Shown here: piece after piece, positions 31,764 through 43,518 of the stretch
Layout of the letters: each line of letters starts with the position of its first letter
Position numbering within the stretch: position 1 is the stretch's first letter
DNA from: Pelagibacterium lacus
GTDB taxonomy: Bacteria; Pseudomonadota; Alphaproteobacteria; Rhizobiales; Devosiaceae
Length of the DNA stretch: 64,000 nt
Direction: 5' to 3'
Assembly (NCBI RefSeq): GCF_003345525.1
Contig: NZ_QQNH01000016.1
Coordinates: 1 to 64,000 of the forward strand
Position numbers and translations under genes: made by a program
The notes under the pieces: generated by a model
Seen by the model: the letters and a program-made list of their open reading frames with translations, nothing else
Database searches by the model: none
What the model was told of the DNA's origin: nothing

Positions 31764-33254
31764 ATGGATGCTTTCATGACGGCGGCCGCGGTCGCTTTCG
31801 AGCCCCATTCGCTCCTGGCCCTGGTGCTGGGGAGCTTTTTCGGGCTCGCCTTCGGCTGCATACCCGGCCTCACCTACACCATGGCCCTGGCACTGATCCT
31901 GCCGCTCACCTTCACCCTCGAACCCATGATGGCCATCGGCGTGCTGGTCTCCACCTATGTGGGCGGGGCCAGCGGCGGCACCGTGGCGGCCATCCTGGTC
32001 GGCGTGCCGGGAACCCCGTCCTCGGCGGCCACCGTCGCCGACGGCTATGCGCTGGCCAAGGCCGGCAAGGCCAGCATCACCATCGCCATGGCCACCATCT
32101 GCTCTACCCTGGGCGGGCTGTTCAGCCTGTTGGTCATGGTGGCCTCGGTGCAGGCGCTCTCCAATGTCGCCCTCGCCTTCGGGCCGGCCGAAATCTTCGC
32201 GCTGGTGGTGTTCGGCATGGCGACCATATGCGGGCTGGCCGAGCAATCGCTGGTGCGCGGGCTGATCGGCGGGGTGATCGGGCTGATGGTGATGACCATC
32301 GGCCAGGACCCCATCGATGGCGTGTCGCGGCTGACCTTCGGCAATGTCAACCTGCTACAGGGCGTCGACCTGCTGGTCGCCATGATCGGCCTCTTCGCCG
32401 TGCCGCAGGTGGTCTCGACGCTGTTCGAGCACAAGAGCGGCAGCAGCACCATCGTCGACGGCAAGTCGGTGAAGGTGGAACTGCCCAAGCTGGGCTATAT
32501 CTGGGGCTATCGCTGGAACATCCTGCGCTCGAGCATATTGGGCACCGTCATCGGCGCCATTCCGGGCACCAGCGGCACCATCTCCGCCTTCCTCGCCTAT
32601 TCGCAGGAAAAGCGCCTGGCCAAGAACCCCGAGAACTGGGGCAAGGGCGATATGGGCGGCGTGGTGGCGCCGGAAACGGCCAATAACGCCGTGACCGGCG
32701 GGGCGATGATCCCCATGCTCGGCCTCGGCATTCCCGGCGACCCGGCCACCGCGCTGATCCTGGGCGGGCTGCTCATCCACGGCATCCAGCCCGGCGCGCT
32801 GCTGTTCGTCGAGGCCCCGGACGTGGTCTACAGCCTCTACATGTTCTACGGGCTGGCCTATGTGCTGGTGACGGTGATCATGCTGTTCGGGGTGCACCTG
32901 TTCGTGCAGGCGCTCAAGATCCCGCCGCATCTCCTGGCCGTGGCCATCATGGTGCTTTGCGTGGTGGGCTCGTATTCCCTGCGCAACTCCATGTTCGATG
33001 TGGGCTCGATGATCGTGGTCGGCTTCTTCGGCTACCTGCTGCAGAAGGCGCGCATCCCGCTCACTCCCATCCTTCTGGGGCTGGTGCTGGGGCCTGCCAT
33101 GGAACGCGAGTTCCGGACGGCGATGATCATGTCGGGAGACAGCTATTCGATCCTGTTGTCGCCCATCGCGTTGCTGTTCTTCGGCATGGCGCTGCTGGTC
33201 ATCGTCATGAGCCTTGTGGGCATGGTGCGCTCGCGCGTCCCGAAAACCGCGTAA
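31764..33254 (+). CDS. tctA: Tripartite tricarboxylate transporter large membrane subunit
   Basis: This 496-residue protein has about 12 membrane segments. It shows the TctA signature at GCIPGLTYTMALALILPLTF and the conserved GVPGTPSSAATVADGYALA near residue 75-95, plus ETANNAVTGGAMIPMLGLGIPGDP near 300. It is the translocation subunit. A strong terminator follows at 33274-33308. Confidence 0.95.
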   Translation: MDAFMTAAAVAFEPHSLLALVLGSFFGLAFGCIPGLTYTMALALILPLTFTLEPMMAIGVLVSTYVGGASGGTVAAILVGVPGTPSSAATVADGYALAKAGKASITIAMATICSTLGGLFSLLVMVASVQALSNVALAFGPAEIFALVVFGMATICGLAEQSLVRGLIGGVIGLMVMTIGQDPIDGVSRLTFGNVNLLQGVDLLVAMIGLFAVPQVVSTLFEHKSGSSTIVDGKSVKVELPKLGYIWGYRWNILRSSILGTVIGAIPGTSGTISAFLAYSQEKRLAKNPENWGKGDMGGVVAPETANNAVTGGAMIPMLGLGIPGDPATALILGGLLIHGIQPGALLFVEAPDVVYSLYMFYGLAYVLVTVIMLFGVHLFVQALKIPPHLLAVAIMVLCVVGSYSLRNSMFDVGSMIVVGFFGYLLQKARIPLTPILLGLVLGPAMEREFRTAMIMSGDSYSILLSPIALLFFGMALLVIVMSLVGMVRSRVPKTA

Positions 33255-33273
33255 ATCTCCCCGCGACAATTGC

Positions 33274-33308
33274 TGCGCCGCAAGACTTAGTCTTGCGGCG
33301 CATTTTTT
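33274..33308 (+). terminator. Strong intrinsic terminator after tctA
   Basis: TGCGCCGCAAGA (33274-33285) and TCTTGCGGCGCA (33291-33302) form a perfect 12-bp stem with a 5-base loop, followed by six T. It ends the tctCBA unit. Confidence 0.93.
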
Positions 33309-33319
33309 ATCCGGCCTCA

Positions 33320-33334
33320 TTTCACATCATTAAA
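33320..33334. promoter_or_regulatory. Island operator copy 2, upstream of the M24 gene
   Basis: TTTCACATCATTAAA, 78 bases before the start at 33412 and just after the tctA terminator. It has two mismatches to copy 1. Confidence 0.6.
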
Positions 33335-33411
33335 ACGGCGCTTCTGGTTTTGATTTACCGCCTGGCGGCCAATAAATTCAAACCATCGCACCCAGTCACA
33401 AGAGGATCGTC

Positions 33412-34620
33412 ATGAGCTTCGCCTATTCAGAGGGCAACCCGCCCGAGGACCTTTCCAAGCTGCACAAGCCCCCCTTCGACACCGACCGGCTCGACCGGCT
33501 GATGGAAGAAGCGGGCCTCGACGCGCTGCTCGTCACCTCCAAGCACTCGATCCAGTATCTGCTGGGCGGCTACCGCTTCTTTTTCTACGACTACATGGAC
33601 GCGCACGGGCTGAGCCGCTACCTGCCCTTCTTCGTCTATCTCAAGGGCCGGCCGCTGGATTCTGGCTATGTCGGCGTGCCCATGGAGAAATACGAAAAGC
33701 AACTCGGCACCTTCTGGGTCTCCAATCTCGACCTCAAGAACTTCAAGAGCCCCGGCTTTGCCGGCGCGGCGGCCGAAATGCTCAAGGGCCTGGGCGGCGG
33801 CAAGGGCCGGGTGGGGATCGAGGTCGGCTTCATGCCCATCGACGCCTATACGGTCCTCAAGGACGCGCTGCCCGATGCGGAACTGGTCGACGCCACCTTC
33901 TCGCTCGAAATCCTGCGCGCCCTCAAGACGCCCGAGGAACTGACCATCATGCGCGAGGCCTCCGAAAAGGTGGTCGATTCGATGCTCGCGGTGATCAAGA
34001 GCCACGGCCCCGGCGTCAGCAAGCGCGCCCTTTTCGAGGCGCTGCGCCAGGAAGAGACCAAGCGCGGGCTGAAGTTCGAATACGCGCTGACCAATATCGG
34101 CACCGCCTTCAACCGCGCCCCCTACGACAAGATCTGGGAGGAGGGCGAGACCCTCGCGCTGGATTCGGGCGGCAATTACAAGGGCTATATCGGCGATCTG
34201 TGCCGCATGGCCTATACCAGCGAGCCCGACCAGGAACTGATCGACCTGCTCGGCCAGATTGAGGAGGTGCAGCAGGCGGCGCGCAGCGGGCTCAAGGCCG
34301 GCGCCATAGGCGGCGACATCTTCACCTGGGCCAATGATGCCCTCGCCAAATGCTCGGCCCGCGAGCAGATGTTCTTCTCCGCCCACGGCATGGGTATCGT
34401 GAGCCACGAAGCTCCCTGGCTGATGAGCACGGCGGTGCCGACCTATCCCGCCTATCACGCCGACAAGCCGCTCGAAGCGGGCATGGTGGTGTCGATCGAG
34501 ACCGAGCTGCACCACACCAAGCGCGGCTTCATCAAGCTCGAGGACACGGTTGCCATCACCGCCGATGGCTGCGAAGGCTATGGCGACCATGGCCGCGGCT
34601 GGAACGTCGCCGGCCGCTGA
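33412..34620 (+). CDS. M24-family metallopeptidase (Xaa-Pro peptidase/creatinase fold)
   Basis: The 402-residue protein has an N-terminal creatinase-like domain (residues 20-165) and a pita-bread domain. The dinuclear metal ligands all appear: Asp in ALDSGG and Asp in YIGDLCR near residues 247-263, His in SAHGMGIVSHEAP near 325, Glu in SIETELHH near 364 and Glu in KLEDTVAI near 375. It could be an aminopeptidase, or a hydrolase of a conjugated substrate such as creatinase. A peptidase in a sugar-acid gene set is odd and may mean that the natural substrate arrives as an amide or similar conjugate. Operator copy 2 lies upstream. Confidence 0.9.
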   Translation: MSFAYSEGNPPEDLSKLHKPPFDTDRLDRLMEEAGLDALLVTSKHSIQYLLGGYRFFFYDYMDAHGLSRYLPFFVYLKGRPLDSGYVGVPMEKYEKQLGTFWVSNLDLKNFKSPGFAGAAAEMLKGLGGGKGRVGIEVGFMPIDAYTVLKDALPDAELVDATFSLEILRALKTPEELTIMREASEKVVDSMLAVIKSHGPGVSKRALFEALRQEETKRGLKFEYALTNIGTAFNRAPYDKIWEEGETLALDSGGNYKGYIGDLCRMAYTSEPDQELIDLLGQIEEVQQAARSGLKAGAIGGDIFTWANDALAKCSAREQMFFSAHGMGIVSHEAPWLMSTAVPTYPAYHADKPLEAGMVVSIETELHHTKRGFIKLEDTVAITADGCEGYGDHGRGWNVAGR

Positions 34621-34687
34621 CTTCGACGAACCTCTCCGCCGCGGCGCTGGCGCCGTGGCGGAACCGGGCGCATGGAGAGCCCCATCA

Positions 34688-35470
34688 ATGACATTTTCCT
34701 ACAGTGCTCACATCGGCTACATGTTCAACGAAATGCCGCTCGAGGATCGGGTGGCGGCCGCGGCCAGGAACGGCTTTGCGGCGGTCGAACATCCGGCGCC
34801 CTATTCCATTCCGGCCGGGGACATGGCCTCCCTCCTGGCCGCGGCGGGAGTGACCTATACCCAGTTCGGGCTGCGCTCCGGCAATGCGGCCGCGGGCGAA
34901 AAGGGCCTCGGCATCTTCCCCGAACGCCGCGACGAGTTCCGCCGCAGCGTCGCCGAGGGCATTGCCTATGCGCGCACCATCGGGGTGGACAAGCTCCACG
35001 CCATGTCCGGCGTGCTGCCGGAGGCGCAGCGCACCCAGGACCATTGGGACTGCTACGTCGAAAACCTCGCTTTTGCCGCACGGGAAGCGGGCGAACACGG
35101 CATCACCATCATCCTCGAACCGATGAGCAGCGGCGCGGTGCCCGACTATTATATCGCGACGCCCGACCGGGCGGCCGAAGTCATCGACGCGGTCGGGGCG
35201 CCGAACATGGGCCTCTTGCTCGACGTCTTCCACACGCTTTCCACCGGCCTCGATCTCGACGCCACGCTGCGCCAGCACGCCGCGCGGATCGTCCATGTGC
35301 ATATCGCCGACCTGCCGGGCCGCCACGAGCCGGGCACGGGCACGGTGGATTTCGACCGGCTCGACACGGTGCTGTCCGAGATCGGCTATGGCGGGGCCCT
35401 GGGGTGCGAATACATTCCGGCCGGCAACACCGAGGACGGCCTGGGCTGGCTGAAGGCCAGGCTCGGATGA
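34688..35470 (+). CDS. otnI: 2-oxo-tetronate isomerase (OtnI-like, hydroxypyruvate isomerase family)
   Basis: The 260-residue TIM-barrel protein matches the Hyi/OtnI layout: [23 protein letters not shown], then [14 protein letters not shown] with the metal-binding Glu, LLLDVFHTL, and the signature [20 protein letters not shown] followed by GCEYIPAG. OtnI interconverts 2-oxo- and 3-oxo-tetronate. The kinase and decarboxylase for the next steps are 10 kb downstream in the same island. The ATG at 34688 is chosen with GGAGAG upstream; it overlaps the next unit only if the upstream ATG of tal is used. Hydroxypyruvate isomerase activity is the alternative. Confidence 0.85.
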   Translation: MTFSYSAHIGYMFNEMPLEDRVAAAARNGFAAVEHPAPYSIPAGDMASLLAAAGVTYTQFGLRSGNAAAGEKGLGIFPERRDEFRRSVAEGIAYARTIGVDKLHAMSGVLPEAQRTQDHWDCYVENLAFAAREAGEHGITIILEPMSSGAVPDYYIATPDRAAEVIDAVGAPNMGLLLDVFHTLSTGLDLDATLRQHAARIVHVHIADLPGRHEPGTGTVDFDRLDTVLSEIGYGGALGCEYIPAGNTEDGLGWLKARLG

Positions 35471-35508
35471 CCGCCTCGACCGTGTTGAACACAAAGGAGA
35501 AACCAGAC

Positions 35509-36465
35509 ATGGCCTCAAAGCTCGCACAATTGCGCGCCATGACCACGGTGGTGGCCGATACTGGCGATCTCGACGCGGTCCGGCACCATCGGCCGATCGA
35601 CTGCACGACCAATCCCACCATCGTGCTCAAGGCCATTTCCAGCCCCGCCTTCGCCGACAAGCTCAATGATGCCCTGCGCTGGGGCGGCAACCAGCAGGGT
35701 TCGAAAGAGGCGGTGGCGGGCGCCGTCGCCGACCGGCTGGCCATCGCGGTGGGCGCGGCGCTGGCCTATGAGGTGCCGGGCCGGGTGTCGACCGAAGTGG
35801 ACGCCGACCTCTCCTTCGACGTCGAGGGCTCGGTCGCGGCGGCGCGCCGTATCATCGCCGACTACGACCGGCTGGGCATCGGGCGGGGCAGGGTGCTGAT
35901 CAAGCTCGCCGCCACCTGGGAAGGCATCAGGGCGGCCGAAATCCTCCAGGCCGAGGGCATCGACTGCAACCTGACGCTGGTCTTCTCGCTGGCCCAGGCC
36001 ATTGCCTGCGCCGATGCGGGCGTGTTCCTGATCTCGCCCTTTGTCGGCCGCATCATGGACTGGCACGCCGCGCGGACCGGCAAGACCTATACGGCCGAGG
36101 AAGACCCCGGCGTCCTTTCGGTGCGCGCGATCTACAGTTACTACAAGGCCAATGGCATCGAGACCATCGTCATGGGCGCCTCGTTCCGCAATGTGGGCGA
36201 GATCGCCGCGCTGGCCGGCTGCGACCGCCTGACCATCGCCCCGGCGCTGCTCGAAGAGCTGGACGGTCAGGAGGGCGAGCTGGTGCGGCGCCTCGCACCC
36301 GAGAACGCCGAGCCGGTCGCCCCGATCGCCATGGACGAAAAGCGCTTCCGCTGGGAGCTGAACGAAGACCCCATGGCCACCGAGAAACTGGCCGATGGCA
36401 TCCGCCTGTTCGCCAAGGATTTGAGGGCGTTGCGCCAGATGGTGCAGGAACGGCTCGAAGCCTGA
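35509..36465 (+). CDS. tal: Transaldolase
   Basis: This 318-residue TalB-type enzyme moves a dihydroxyacetone unit between sugar phosphates. Motifs are [14 protein letters not shown], the Schiff-base Lys in [16 protein letters not shown], and [26 protein letters not shown] lies ten bases before the ATG at 35509; an in-frame ATG at 35467 overlaps the otnI stop but has no such site. pgi follows in the same direction, so it belongs to the pentose phosphate part of the island. Confidence 0.95.
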   Translation: MASKLAQLRAMTTVVADTGDLDAVRHHRPIDCTTNPTIVLKAISSPAFADKLNDALRWGGNQQGSKEAVAGAVADRLAIAVGAALAYEVPGRVSTEVDADLSFDVEGSVAAARRIIADYDRLGIGRGRVLIKLAATWEGIRAAEILQAEGIDCNLTLVFSLAQAIACADAGVFLISPFVGRIMDWHAARTGKTYTAEEDPGVLSVRAIYSYYKANGIETIVMGASFRNVGEIAALAGCDRLTIAPALLEELDGQEGELVRRLAPENAEPVAPIAMDEKRFRWELNEDPMATEKLADGIRLFAKDLRALRQMVQERLEA

Positions 36466-36524
36466 CAGGGTTCGGACCGCCCGGCGGGCGCCCCCACCAT
36501 AGTTGTTTTCCGGGAGATTTGTGC

Positions 36525-38168
36525 ATGGCAAGCATCGCACCTATCGCGCCGAATGCGCGCGAACAGCTCATCGATCGCGGGCGGGCGCGCAAGCGGGGTG
36601 GCATCGCGCCCCTGTTCGAAATGGACAATGAGCGCTTCGCGCGGTTTTCGGCCCAGCACGAGGACATGCGGCTCGACTATTCCAAGACGGCGCTGTCGGA
36701 CGACGATCTGGCGGCGCTCATGGCCCATGCCCGGGCCATGGACCTCGAAGCGCGCCGCAACGCCATGTTCGCGGGCGAGCGCATCAATTTGACCGAGGAC
36801 CGGGCGGTGCTGCACGTGGCCCTCAGGGGCCGGATTTCCGATGGCTATGCTACGGACGGCAAGCCGGTCGGCCATGACGTGGAGCGCGTGCTGGCGGCCA
36901 TGTCGGAATTCGCCACCGGCATTCGGCTGGGCGAAGTGCGCTCGGCGACCGGCGAGCGCTTCACCGATGTGGTCAATATCGGCATTGGCGGGTCCGATCT
37001 GGGCCCGGCCATGGCGACCCTGGCGCTGGCGCCCTATCACGACGGACCGCGCCTGCATTTCGTCTCCAATGTGGACGGCGCCCATATCGCCGATACGCTC
37101 AAGGGGCTGGAACCGGGCCGCACCCTGTTCATCGTGGCCTCCAAGACCTTCACCACGGTGGAGACCATGACCAATGCCGCGACGGCGCGGCGCTTCATCG
37201 TCGCGGCGCTGGGCGAGGACGCGGTGGGGGCGCATTTCTGCGCCGTGTCCACGGCGCTCGACAAGATCCGGGCCTTCGGGATCGCGCCCGAGCGCAGCTT
37301 CGGCTTCTGGGACTGGGTGGGCGGGCGCTATTCCCTGTGGTCGGCCATCGGCCTGCCGCTGATGATCGCCACAGGTGCCCATGGTTTCCGCGAATTCCTC
37401 GCCGGAGGCCGCGCCATGGACCAGCATTTCCGCGACGCGCCCATGGAGCGCAACCTGCCCATGCTGCTGGGGCTGACCGGCTGGTGGCACCGGGTGGCGC
37501 AGGAGTATCCGGCGCGCGCGGTGATCCCCTATGACCAGCGGCTGGCCCGGCTTCCCGCCTATCTGCAGCAGCTCGACATGGAATCCAACGGCAAGAGCAT
37601 CGGGCTGGACGGCAAGCCGGTCACCGGCCCGACCGGGCCGCTGGTCTGGGGCGAGCCGGGGACCAATGGGCAGCACGCCTTCTTCCAATTGCTGCATCAG
37701 GGCAGCGACGTGGTGCCGATCGAATTCCTCGTCGCGGCGACGGCGCAGGAAAGCGGCATGGACGAGCATCACGACCTGCTGCTCGCCAATTGCCTCGCCC
37801 AGAGCGAGGCGCTGGTCAAGGGCCGCACGCTGGACGAGGCGCGGGCGCAAGTGCTGGCGGCGGGAAGGAGCGCGGAGGAGGCCGAGCGCATCGCGCCGCA
37901 CCGCACGTTCAGCGGCAACCGCCCCTCGATCACCATCGCCTATCGCCGGCTCGATCCCTATACGCTGGGCCGACTGATCGCGCTCTACGAGCACCGCGTC
38001 TTCGTCGAGGCGCAACTGTTCGGCATCAACGCCTATGACCAATGGGGCGTGGAACTGGGTAAGGAACTCGCCGTGGCGCTGCTGCCAGCCATCAAGGGCG
38101 AGGTGGACGAAAACGATGTGAGCCCGCTGACACGTGGGCTGTTCAAGGCGATCACCGCCCTGCGCTGA
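36525..38168 (+). CDS. pgi: Glucose-6-phosphate isomerase
   Basis: The 547-residue enzyme interconverts fructose-6-P and glucose-6-P. PGI signatures include [13 protein letters not shown] near residue 150, [36 protein letters not shown], and [11 protein letters not shown] near the C-terminus. ATG at 36525 follows CGGGAG. A bidirectional terminator separates it from the convergent fbp-zwf-gnd unit. Confidence 0.97.
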   Translation: MASIAPIAPNAREQLIDRGRARKRGGIAPLFEMDNERFARFSAQHEDMRLDYSKTALSDDDLAALMAHARAMDLEARRNAMFAGERINLTEDRAVLHVALRGRISDGYATDGKPVGHDVERVLAAMSEFATGIRLGEVRSATGERFTDVVNIGIGGSDLGPAMATLALAPYHDGPRLHFVSNVDGAHIADTLKGLEPGRTLFIVASKTFTTVETMTNAATARRFIVAALGEDAVGAHFCAVSTALDKIRAFGIAPERSFGFWDWVGGRYSLWSAIGLPLMIATGAHGFREFLAGGRAMDQHFRDAPMERNLPMLLGLTGWWHRVAQEYPARAVIPYDQRLARLPAYLQQLDMESNGKSIGLDGKPVTGPTGPLVWGEPGTNGQHAFFQLLHQGSDVVPIEFLVAATAQESGMDEHHDLLLANCLAQSEALVKGRTLDEARAQVLAAGRSAEEAERIAPHRTFSGNRPSITIAYRRLDPYTLGRLIALYEHRVFVEAQLFGINAYDQWGVELGKELAVALLPAIKGEVDENDVSPLTRGLFKAITALR

Positions 38169-38187
38169 GGGGCGGGCCGTAGGACAA

Positions 38188-38228
38188 TAAAAAAACCCGG
38201 GGACCTCAAGGTCTCCGGGGGTTTTTTC
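38188..38228. terminator. Bidirectional terminator between pgi and fbp
   Basis: A run of seven A, then ACCCGGGGACCT with loop CAAG and AGGTCTCCGGGGGT-type arm, then six T. It can end transcription from both strands, as expected for two convergent units. Confidence 0.9.
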
Positions 38229-38231
38229 TAT

Positions 38232-39214
38232 TCAGGACTCGCCCTGCATGTAGGTGGCCAGCACCTCGACCTCGTCGCGTGAGCCGAAGGCGAGGGGCAC
38301 CTTGGCGTGCAGCGTGGTGGGCGGCAGATCGAGCAGGCGCCGCCGCGTATCGGTGGCCGCGCCGCCGGCCTGCTCGATGCAGAAGGCGATGGGGTTGGCC
38401 TCGTAGAGCTGGCGCAGCCGGCCCCGCGCGTAGGCTTTCCGCGCGTCGGCGGGATAGATGAAGATGCCGCCGCGCTGCAGGATGCGATAGCCATCGGCGA
38501 CCAGCGAACCGGCATAGCGCATGCCGAAATCGCGCTGCCGCGGGCCTTCGGCGCCCTGTTCCAGCCCGTCCACATAGGCAAGCATGCCGGTGGGCCAATG
38601 GCGCCGATTGGCGGCGTTGACGGAATATTCGCCGGCCCGCGCGGGGATGGTGCATCGGGCGTGGTGGCGGAATTCATCGGCTTGCGGGTCGTGGATGAAC
38701 ACATCGGTGCCCGCGCCGAAGGTGAGGACCAGCAGCAATTGCGCGCCATAGATGAAAAAACCCGCCGCGAGCTGCTCGGTGCCCGACCGGCGGAACACCT
38801 CTGCGGGGTCAGGCGCGTCCCCCGCCGCAAACAGCGAGAATATGGTGCCCACGGCGATATTGGTCTCGATATTGGACGACCCGTCCAGGGGATCGATGGC
38901 CATGGCCAGCGGACCGTCGCCCGAGGGGACCGGCAGCTCCTGCTCCTCGGAGCCATAGACCGAGACCGGCGCGGTGCGGGCGGCGGCGAGGAAGGTCTCG
39001 TCGGCGAAGACGTCGAGGGGCTTTTGCGTCTCGCCACTGGCATTGGCCGCCGTGTCGGTGGCGGTGAGGTCGGGGACGGTGCCGGCGCGGATGGTGGCAT
39101 GCACGGTGACCGCCGCCCGGGTGAGGGCGGCGACCGTCCGCGCCAGCTCGGGGCCGAGGGGTTTTGCGGCCAACGCATCGAGATGGGCGGCAAGACTCTG
39201 CATGGCGGGGGCGC

Positions 39215-39218
<4 letters not shown>
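38232..39218 (-). CDS. fbp: Class I fructose-1,6-bisphosphatase
   Basis: The 328-residue enzyme hydrolyses fructose-1,6-bisphosphate to fructose-6-P. The metal-binding core GSEEQE and AIDPLDGSSNIETN (near residues 83-112) and the phosphate-binding part GGIFIYPADAR are present. It overlaps the end of zwf through a shared ATGA, so zwf and fbp are coupled. In this island it converts the aldolase product for entry into the oxidative pentose phosphate pathway. Confidence 0.95.
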
Positions 39219-40696
<1,478 letters not shown>

Positions 40697-40697
40697 C

Positions 40698-42125
40698 TCA
40701 GACAGCCGGCCACTGGTGGTGGAAGACGCCGTCGCGATCCAGCCGCTTGAAGGTGTGGGCACCGAACAGGTCGCGCTGGCCCTGGATGAGATTGGCGGTG
40801 CCGTGCGCCCGGCGGTAATCGTCGAAATAGGCCAGCGCGGCGGAAAGGGCCGGCACGGGGATGCCGGCGAGCACCGCCTTGGCCACCACGGCGCGCAGGG
40901 CGGCCTGCCCGGTTTCGACGCGGCGGGCGAAGGCGGGGTTGAGGAGGAGATTGGCCTCCTCGCCGCCGCTCTCATAGGCGGTCATGATGTCGCGCAGGAA
41001 GCCCGAGCGGATGATGCAGCCGGCCCGCCAGATGCGGGCGATCTCGCCCAGCGGCAGGTTCCAGCCGAATTCGGCCGAAGCGGCCGAAAGGATGGCATAG
41101 CCCTGCGCATAGGCGATGATCTTGGCGGTTTCGAGCGCCGATTCGAGCTCGGCGATGCCGGCCGCGTCGGCGGAGAAATCGCTCCCGGCCAGCGCAAGGC
41201 TGCCAAAGGCGGTGGCCGCCTCGGCACGCTGGCCGCGCTGAGAGGAGATGATGCGGGCGGAGACCGCCGCTTCGAGGGTGGTGGCCCCGACGCCGAGCTT
41301 CTGGGCCTCGATGGCCGACCAGCGCCCGGTGCCCTTCTGCCCGGCTTCGTCGACGATGAGATCGACCAGCGGCGCGCCGGTCTCGGGATCGGCTTCGGCC
41401 AGCACCACGGCGCTGATCTCGACCAGATAGGAGGCGAGGCCGCGCGTGTTCCAGTCGGCAAAGACCTCCGCCATGCGGGCGGGGGCGAGGCCGAGCCCGT
41501 CGCGCATGATGCCGTAGATCTCGGCGATCATCTGCATGTCGGCATATTCGATGCCGTTATGGATGGTCTTGACGAAATGGCCGGCGCCATCGGTGCCCAG
41601 CCAGGCGACGCAGGGGCTGCCGTCGAACTTGGCCGAGATGGGTTCGAGCAGGGGACGCAGGCGCGCCCAGACGTCCTCGTCGCCGCCGACCATGATCGAG
41701 GGGCCGTGACGGGCGCCCAGTTCGCCGCCCGAGACCCCCATGCCGACGAAATGGATGCCGGTGCCTTCGAGGCGGGCATTGCGGGCGCGGGTGTCGTTGA
41801 AATCGGTATTGCCCGCATCGATGACGATATCGCCCCTGGCGAGCATGGGCAGCAGGGCGTCGATCTGGTCGTCGACCGCCGTGCCGGCATTGACCATGAG
41901 GACGATGACGCGGGGGGTGGCGAGGCCGGCGACGAAATCCTCGAGGCTGGCTTGCGGATGGAGGCGCCCGGCAAGGTCGGGGGTATCGTCGCGCAACCGG
42001 GCCGCCTTCTCGACGGTGCGGTTGAACAGGGCGACGTCAAAACCCTTTTCGGCAAAGTTGAGGGCGAGCATCGCGCCCATGGTTCCCAGACCCAGAACGC
42101 CGAGATCGGCCTTTCCGCTGTTCAT
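40698..42125 (-). CDS. gnd: 6-Phosphogluconate dehydrogenase, decarboxylating
   Basis: This 475-residue enzyme oxidises 6-phosphogluconate to ribulose-5-P, CO2 and NADPH. The start DLGVLGLGTMGAMLALNFAEKG is the NADP-binding motif; GMGVSGGELGARHGPSIMVGG near residue 125 and DGAGHFVKTIHNGIEYADMQ near 180 are family signatures. ATG 42125 is chosen because GGAGGAG lies just upstream; ATG 42137 is also possible. Operator copy 3 lies 77 bases upstream. It heads the gnd-zwf-fbp unit. Confidence 0.97.
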   Translation of the reverse strand: MNSGKADLGVLGLGTMGAMLALNFAEKGFDVALFNRTVEKAARLRDDTPDLAGRLHPQASLEDFVAGLATPRVIVLMVNAGTAVDDQIDALLPMLARGDIVIDAGNTDFNDTRARNARLEGTGIHFVGMGVSGGELGARHGPSIMVGGDEDVWARLRPLLEPISAKFDGSPCVAWLGTDGAGHFVKTIHNGIEYADMQMIAEIYGIMRDGLGLAPARMAEVFADWNTRGLASYLVEISAVVLAEADPETGAPLVDLIVDEAGQKGTGRWSAIEAQKLGVGATTLEAAVSARIISSQRGQRAEAATAFGSLALAGSDFSADAAGIAELESALETAKIIAYAQGYAILSAASAEFGWNLPLGEIARIWRAGCIIRSGFLRDIMTAYESGGEEANLLLNPAFARRVETGQAALRAVVAKAVLAGIPVPALSAALAYFDDYRRAHGTANLIQGQRDLFGAHTFKRLDRDGVFHHQWPAV

Positions 42126-42201
42126 CTGCTCCTCCATCGTGATGATATGTGGAGCCAGCAGATAGCAGAAATTTCTTTGGCGTCGTGCCGCGATTGCCCG
42201 G

Positions 42202-42216
42202 TTTTACAATGTGAAA
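42202..42216. promoter_or_regulatory. Island operator copy 3, upstream of gnd-zwf-fbp
   Basis: TTTTACAATGTGAAA, which on the other strand reads TTTCACATTGTAAAA. It is 77 bases before the gnd start on the minus strand. Confidence 0.6.
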
Positions 42217-42276
42217 AGGGCGCAAGGCGCCCAATTCTATTTGACTATATTTGAGTTTTGCCTGCGCGGGCGCGGT

Positions 42277-43140
42277 TCAGGTGAAGCAGCCGGCGGGCAT
42301 GCGGCCGGAAATATCCTTGGCGCTTTTCATCACCGCCTGGGCGATATAGGTGCGATAGGCCTCGGTGGCGCGGCGGCGGGGCACGGTGATGCCGATCGAC
42401 CCGACCACGGCGCCCGAGGTGTCGCGGACGGCAGCGCCGAACCCGACCACTTCGGGGTGGAACTCGCCATCCTCGATGGCAAAGCCCGAGCGGCGCACCA
42501 GCCGCAATTCCTCGACCAGCACGGAGAGGGACGTGATGGTGGAACTGGTGAAGCTCGCAAGGCCGTTATCGGCGACCACACGGGCCAGCTCGGCCTCCGG
42601 CAGCCAGGCGAGGATCGCCTTGCCCAGGGCGACGGCGTGGGCGGCATGCAGCTTGGGCGTGCCCGAGGCATCCGCATGCGAGGGCATCTGCGAGGCGAGC
42701 CGCACATGAGTGACGAGGATAGAGCCGCGCAACACGGCCAGTTGCACGCATTCGCGGATATCGTCGTTGAGCTCGCGCAGGGCAGGGGTGACGAACTCGA
42801 CCAGGTTGAATTCCCGCGCGGAGCGGCGCGACAGGCTTTCGAGCTTGGAACTGAGGCTGTAGCCGCGCCCCCGGCCGGAATTGACCACATAGCCACGGGA
42901 CACCAGCGTCTTGACCAGATGGTGGCAGGTGGAGATGTTGAGGTCGACGAGCTTGGAAATCTCGCTCAGCATCAGGGGCGAATTGCTGAGCGAAAGCGCC
43001 TCGATGATCGAGAGCGCCCGATCGACCGACTGGATGCTCTTGGAGCCGTCCTTACGGTCGGAGGCGCGCGCCGCCTGTTCGTACTGCGAGCGGCGGAGCT
43101 CCGCATTGGCGTCGCCGGGCTGGACCGATAATGCTGTCAT
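42277..43140 (-). CDS. IclR-family transcriptional regulator of the island
   Basis: The 287-residue protein has a winged helix-turn-helix (residues 36-95: SIQSVDRALSIIEAL, then NISTCHHLVKTLVSRGYV) and an IclR effector domain (100-285) with GTPKLHAAHAVALGKAILAWLP. ATG 43140 has GGAGGAG upstream. It sits at the divide between gnd-zwf-fbp and the otnK unit, and operator copy 4 lies 92 bases before its start, so it probably regulates itself and the whole island. The ligand may be a tetronate or a downstream phosphate. Confidence 0.9.
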   Translation of the reverse strand: MTALSVQPGDANAELRRSQYEQAARASDRKDGSKSIQSVDRALSIIEALSLSNSPLMLSEISKLVDLNISTCHHLVKTLVSRGYVVNSGRGRGYSLSSKLESLSRRSAREFNLVEFVTPALRELNDDIRECVQLAVLRGSILVTHVRLASQMPSHADASGTPKLHAAHAVALGKAILAWLPEAELARVVADNGLASFTSSTITSLSVLVEELRLVRRSGFAIEDGEFHPEVVGFGAAVRDTSGAVVGSIGITVPRRRATEAYRTYIAQAVMKSAKDISGRMPAGCFT

Positions 43141-43231
43141 GATCTCCTCCACTGGCCTGGGCCGGGAATGTGAGCCGATTATGGACCCTTGCCGGACCCG
43201 GTCAATCGGGGCGCGCGGCCTGCGGATCAAA

Positions 43232-43246
43232 TTTCACCATATGAAA
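43232..43246. promoter_or_regulatory. Island operator copy 4, upstream of the iclR gene
   Basis: TTTCACCATATGAAA, a palindrome with only its centre unpaired, 92 bases before the regulator start. It supports autoregulation. Confidence 0.65.
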
Positions 43247-43369
43247 ATAGCGCCCTCCGCGTGGGAGTGCAATGGCTTGCCATTCCGGGCAAGAGGCTTA
43301 TATCCGCATGGCATTGCGGCCTTTTCCGGGCTTGTCGCAAGCGGGCGCGCCCAGTTGCGGGCCGGGAAA

Positions 43370-43384
43370 TTTCATGGTGTGAAA
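43370..43384. promoter_or_regulatory. Island operator copy 5, upstream of the otnK unit
   Basis: TTTCATGGTGTGAAA, reverse complement TTTCACACCATGAAA, 135 bases before the start at 43519. Confidence 0.65.
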
Positions 43385-43518
43385 TGACGGCGGTATGCGT
43401 TGACTCGCAGGCCCCGGAACGATTTTTTGTCGGTGAGGACAGCGGTAGAGGCGCGCCGCTTTTGCAATATAGATATGGCCGTTCGAAGTAATGGCTGCGT
43501 ATGGGCGGGAGGAATCGC

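Larger units (their letters stand above)
43141..43518. other. Divergent control region with two island operators
   Basis: This 378-base gap between the iclR-type gene and the rightward unit contains operator copies 4 (43232-43246) and 5 (43370-43384), one facing each promoter. No gene was recognised in it. Confidence 0.65.
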
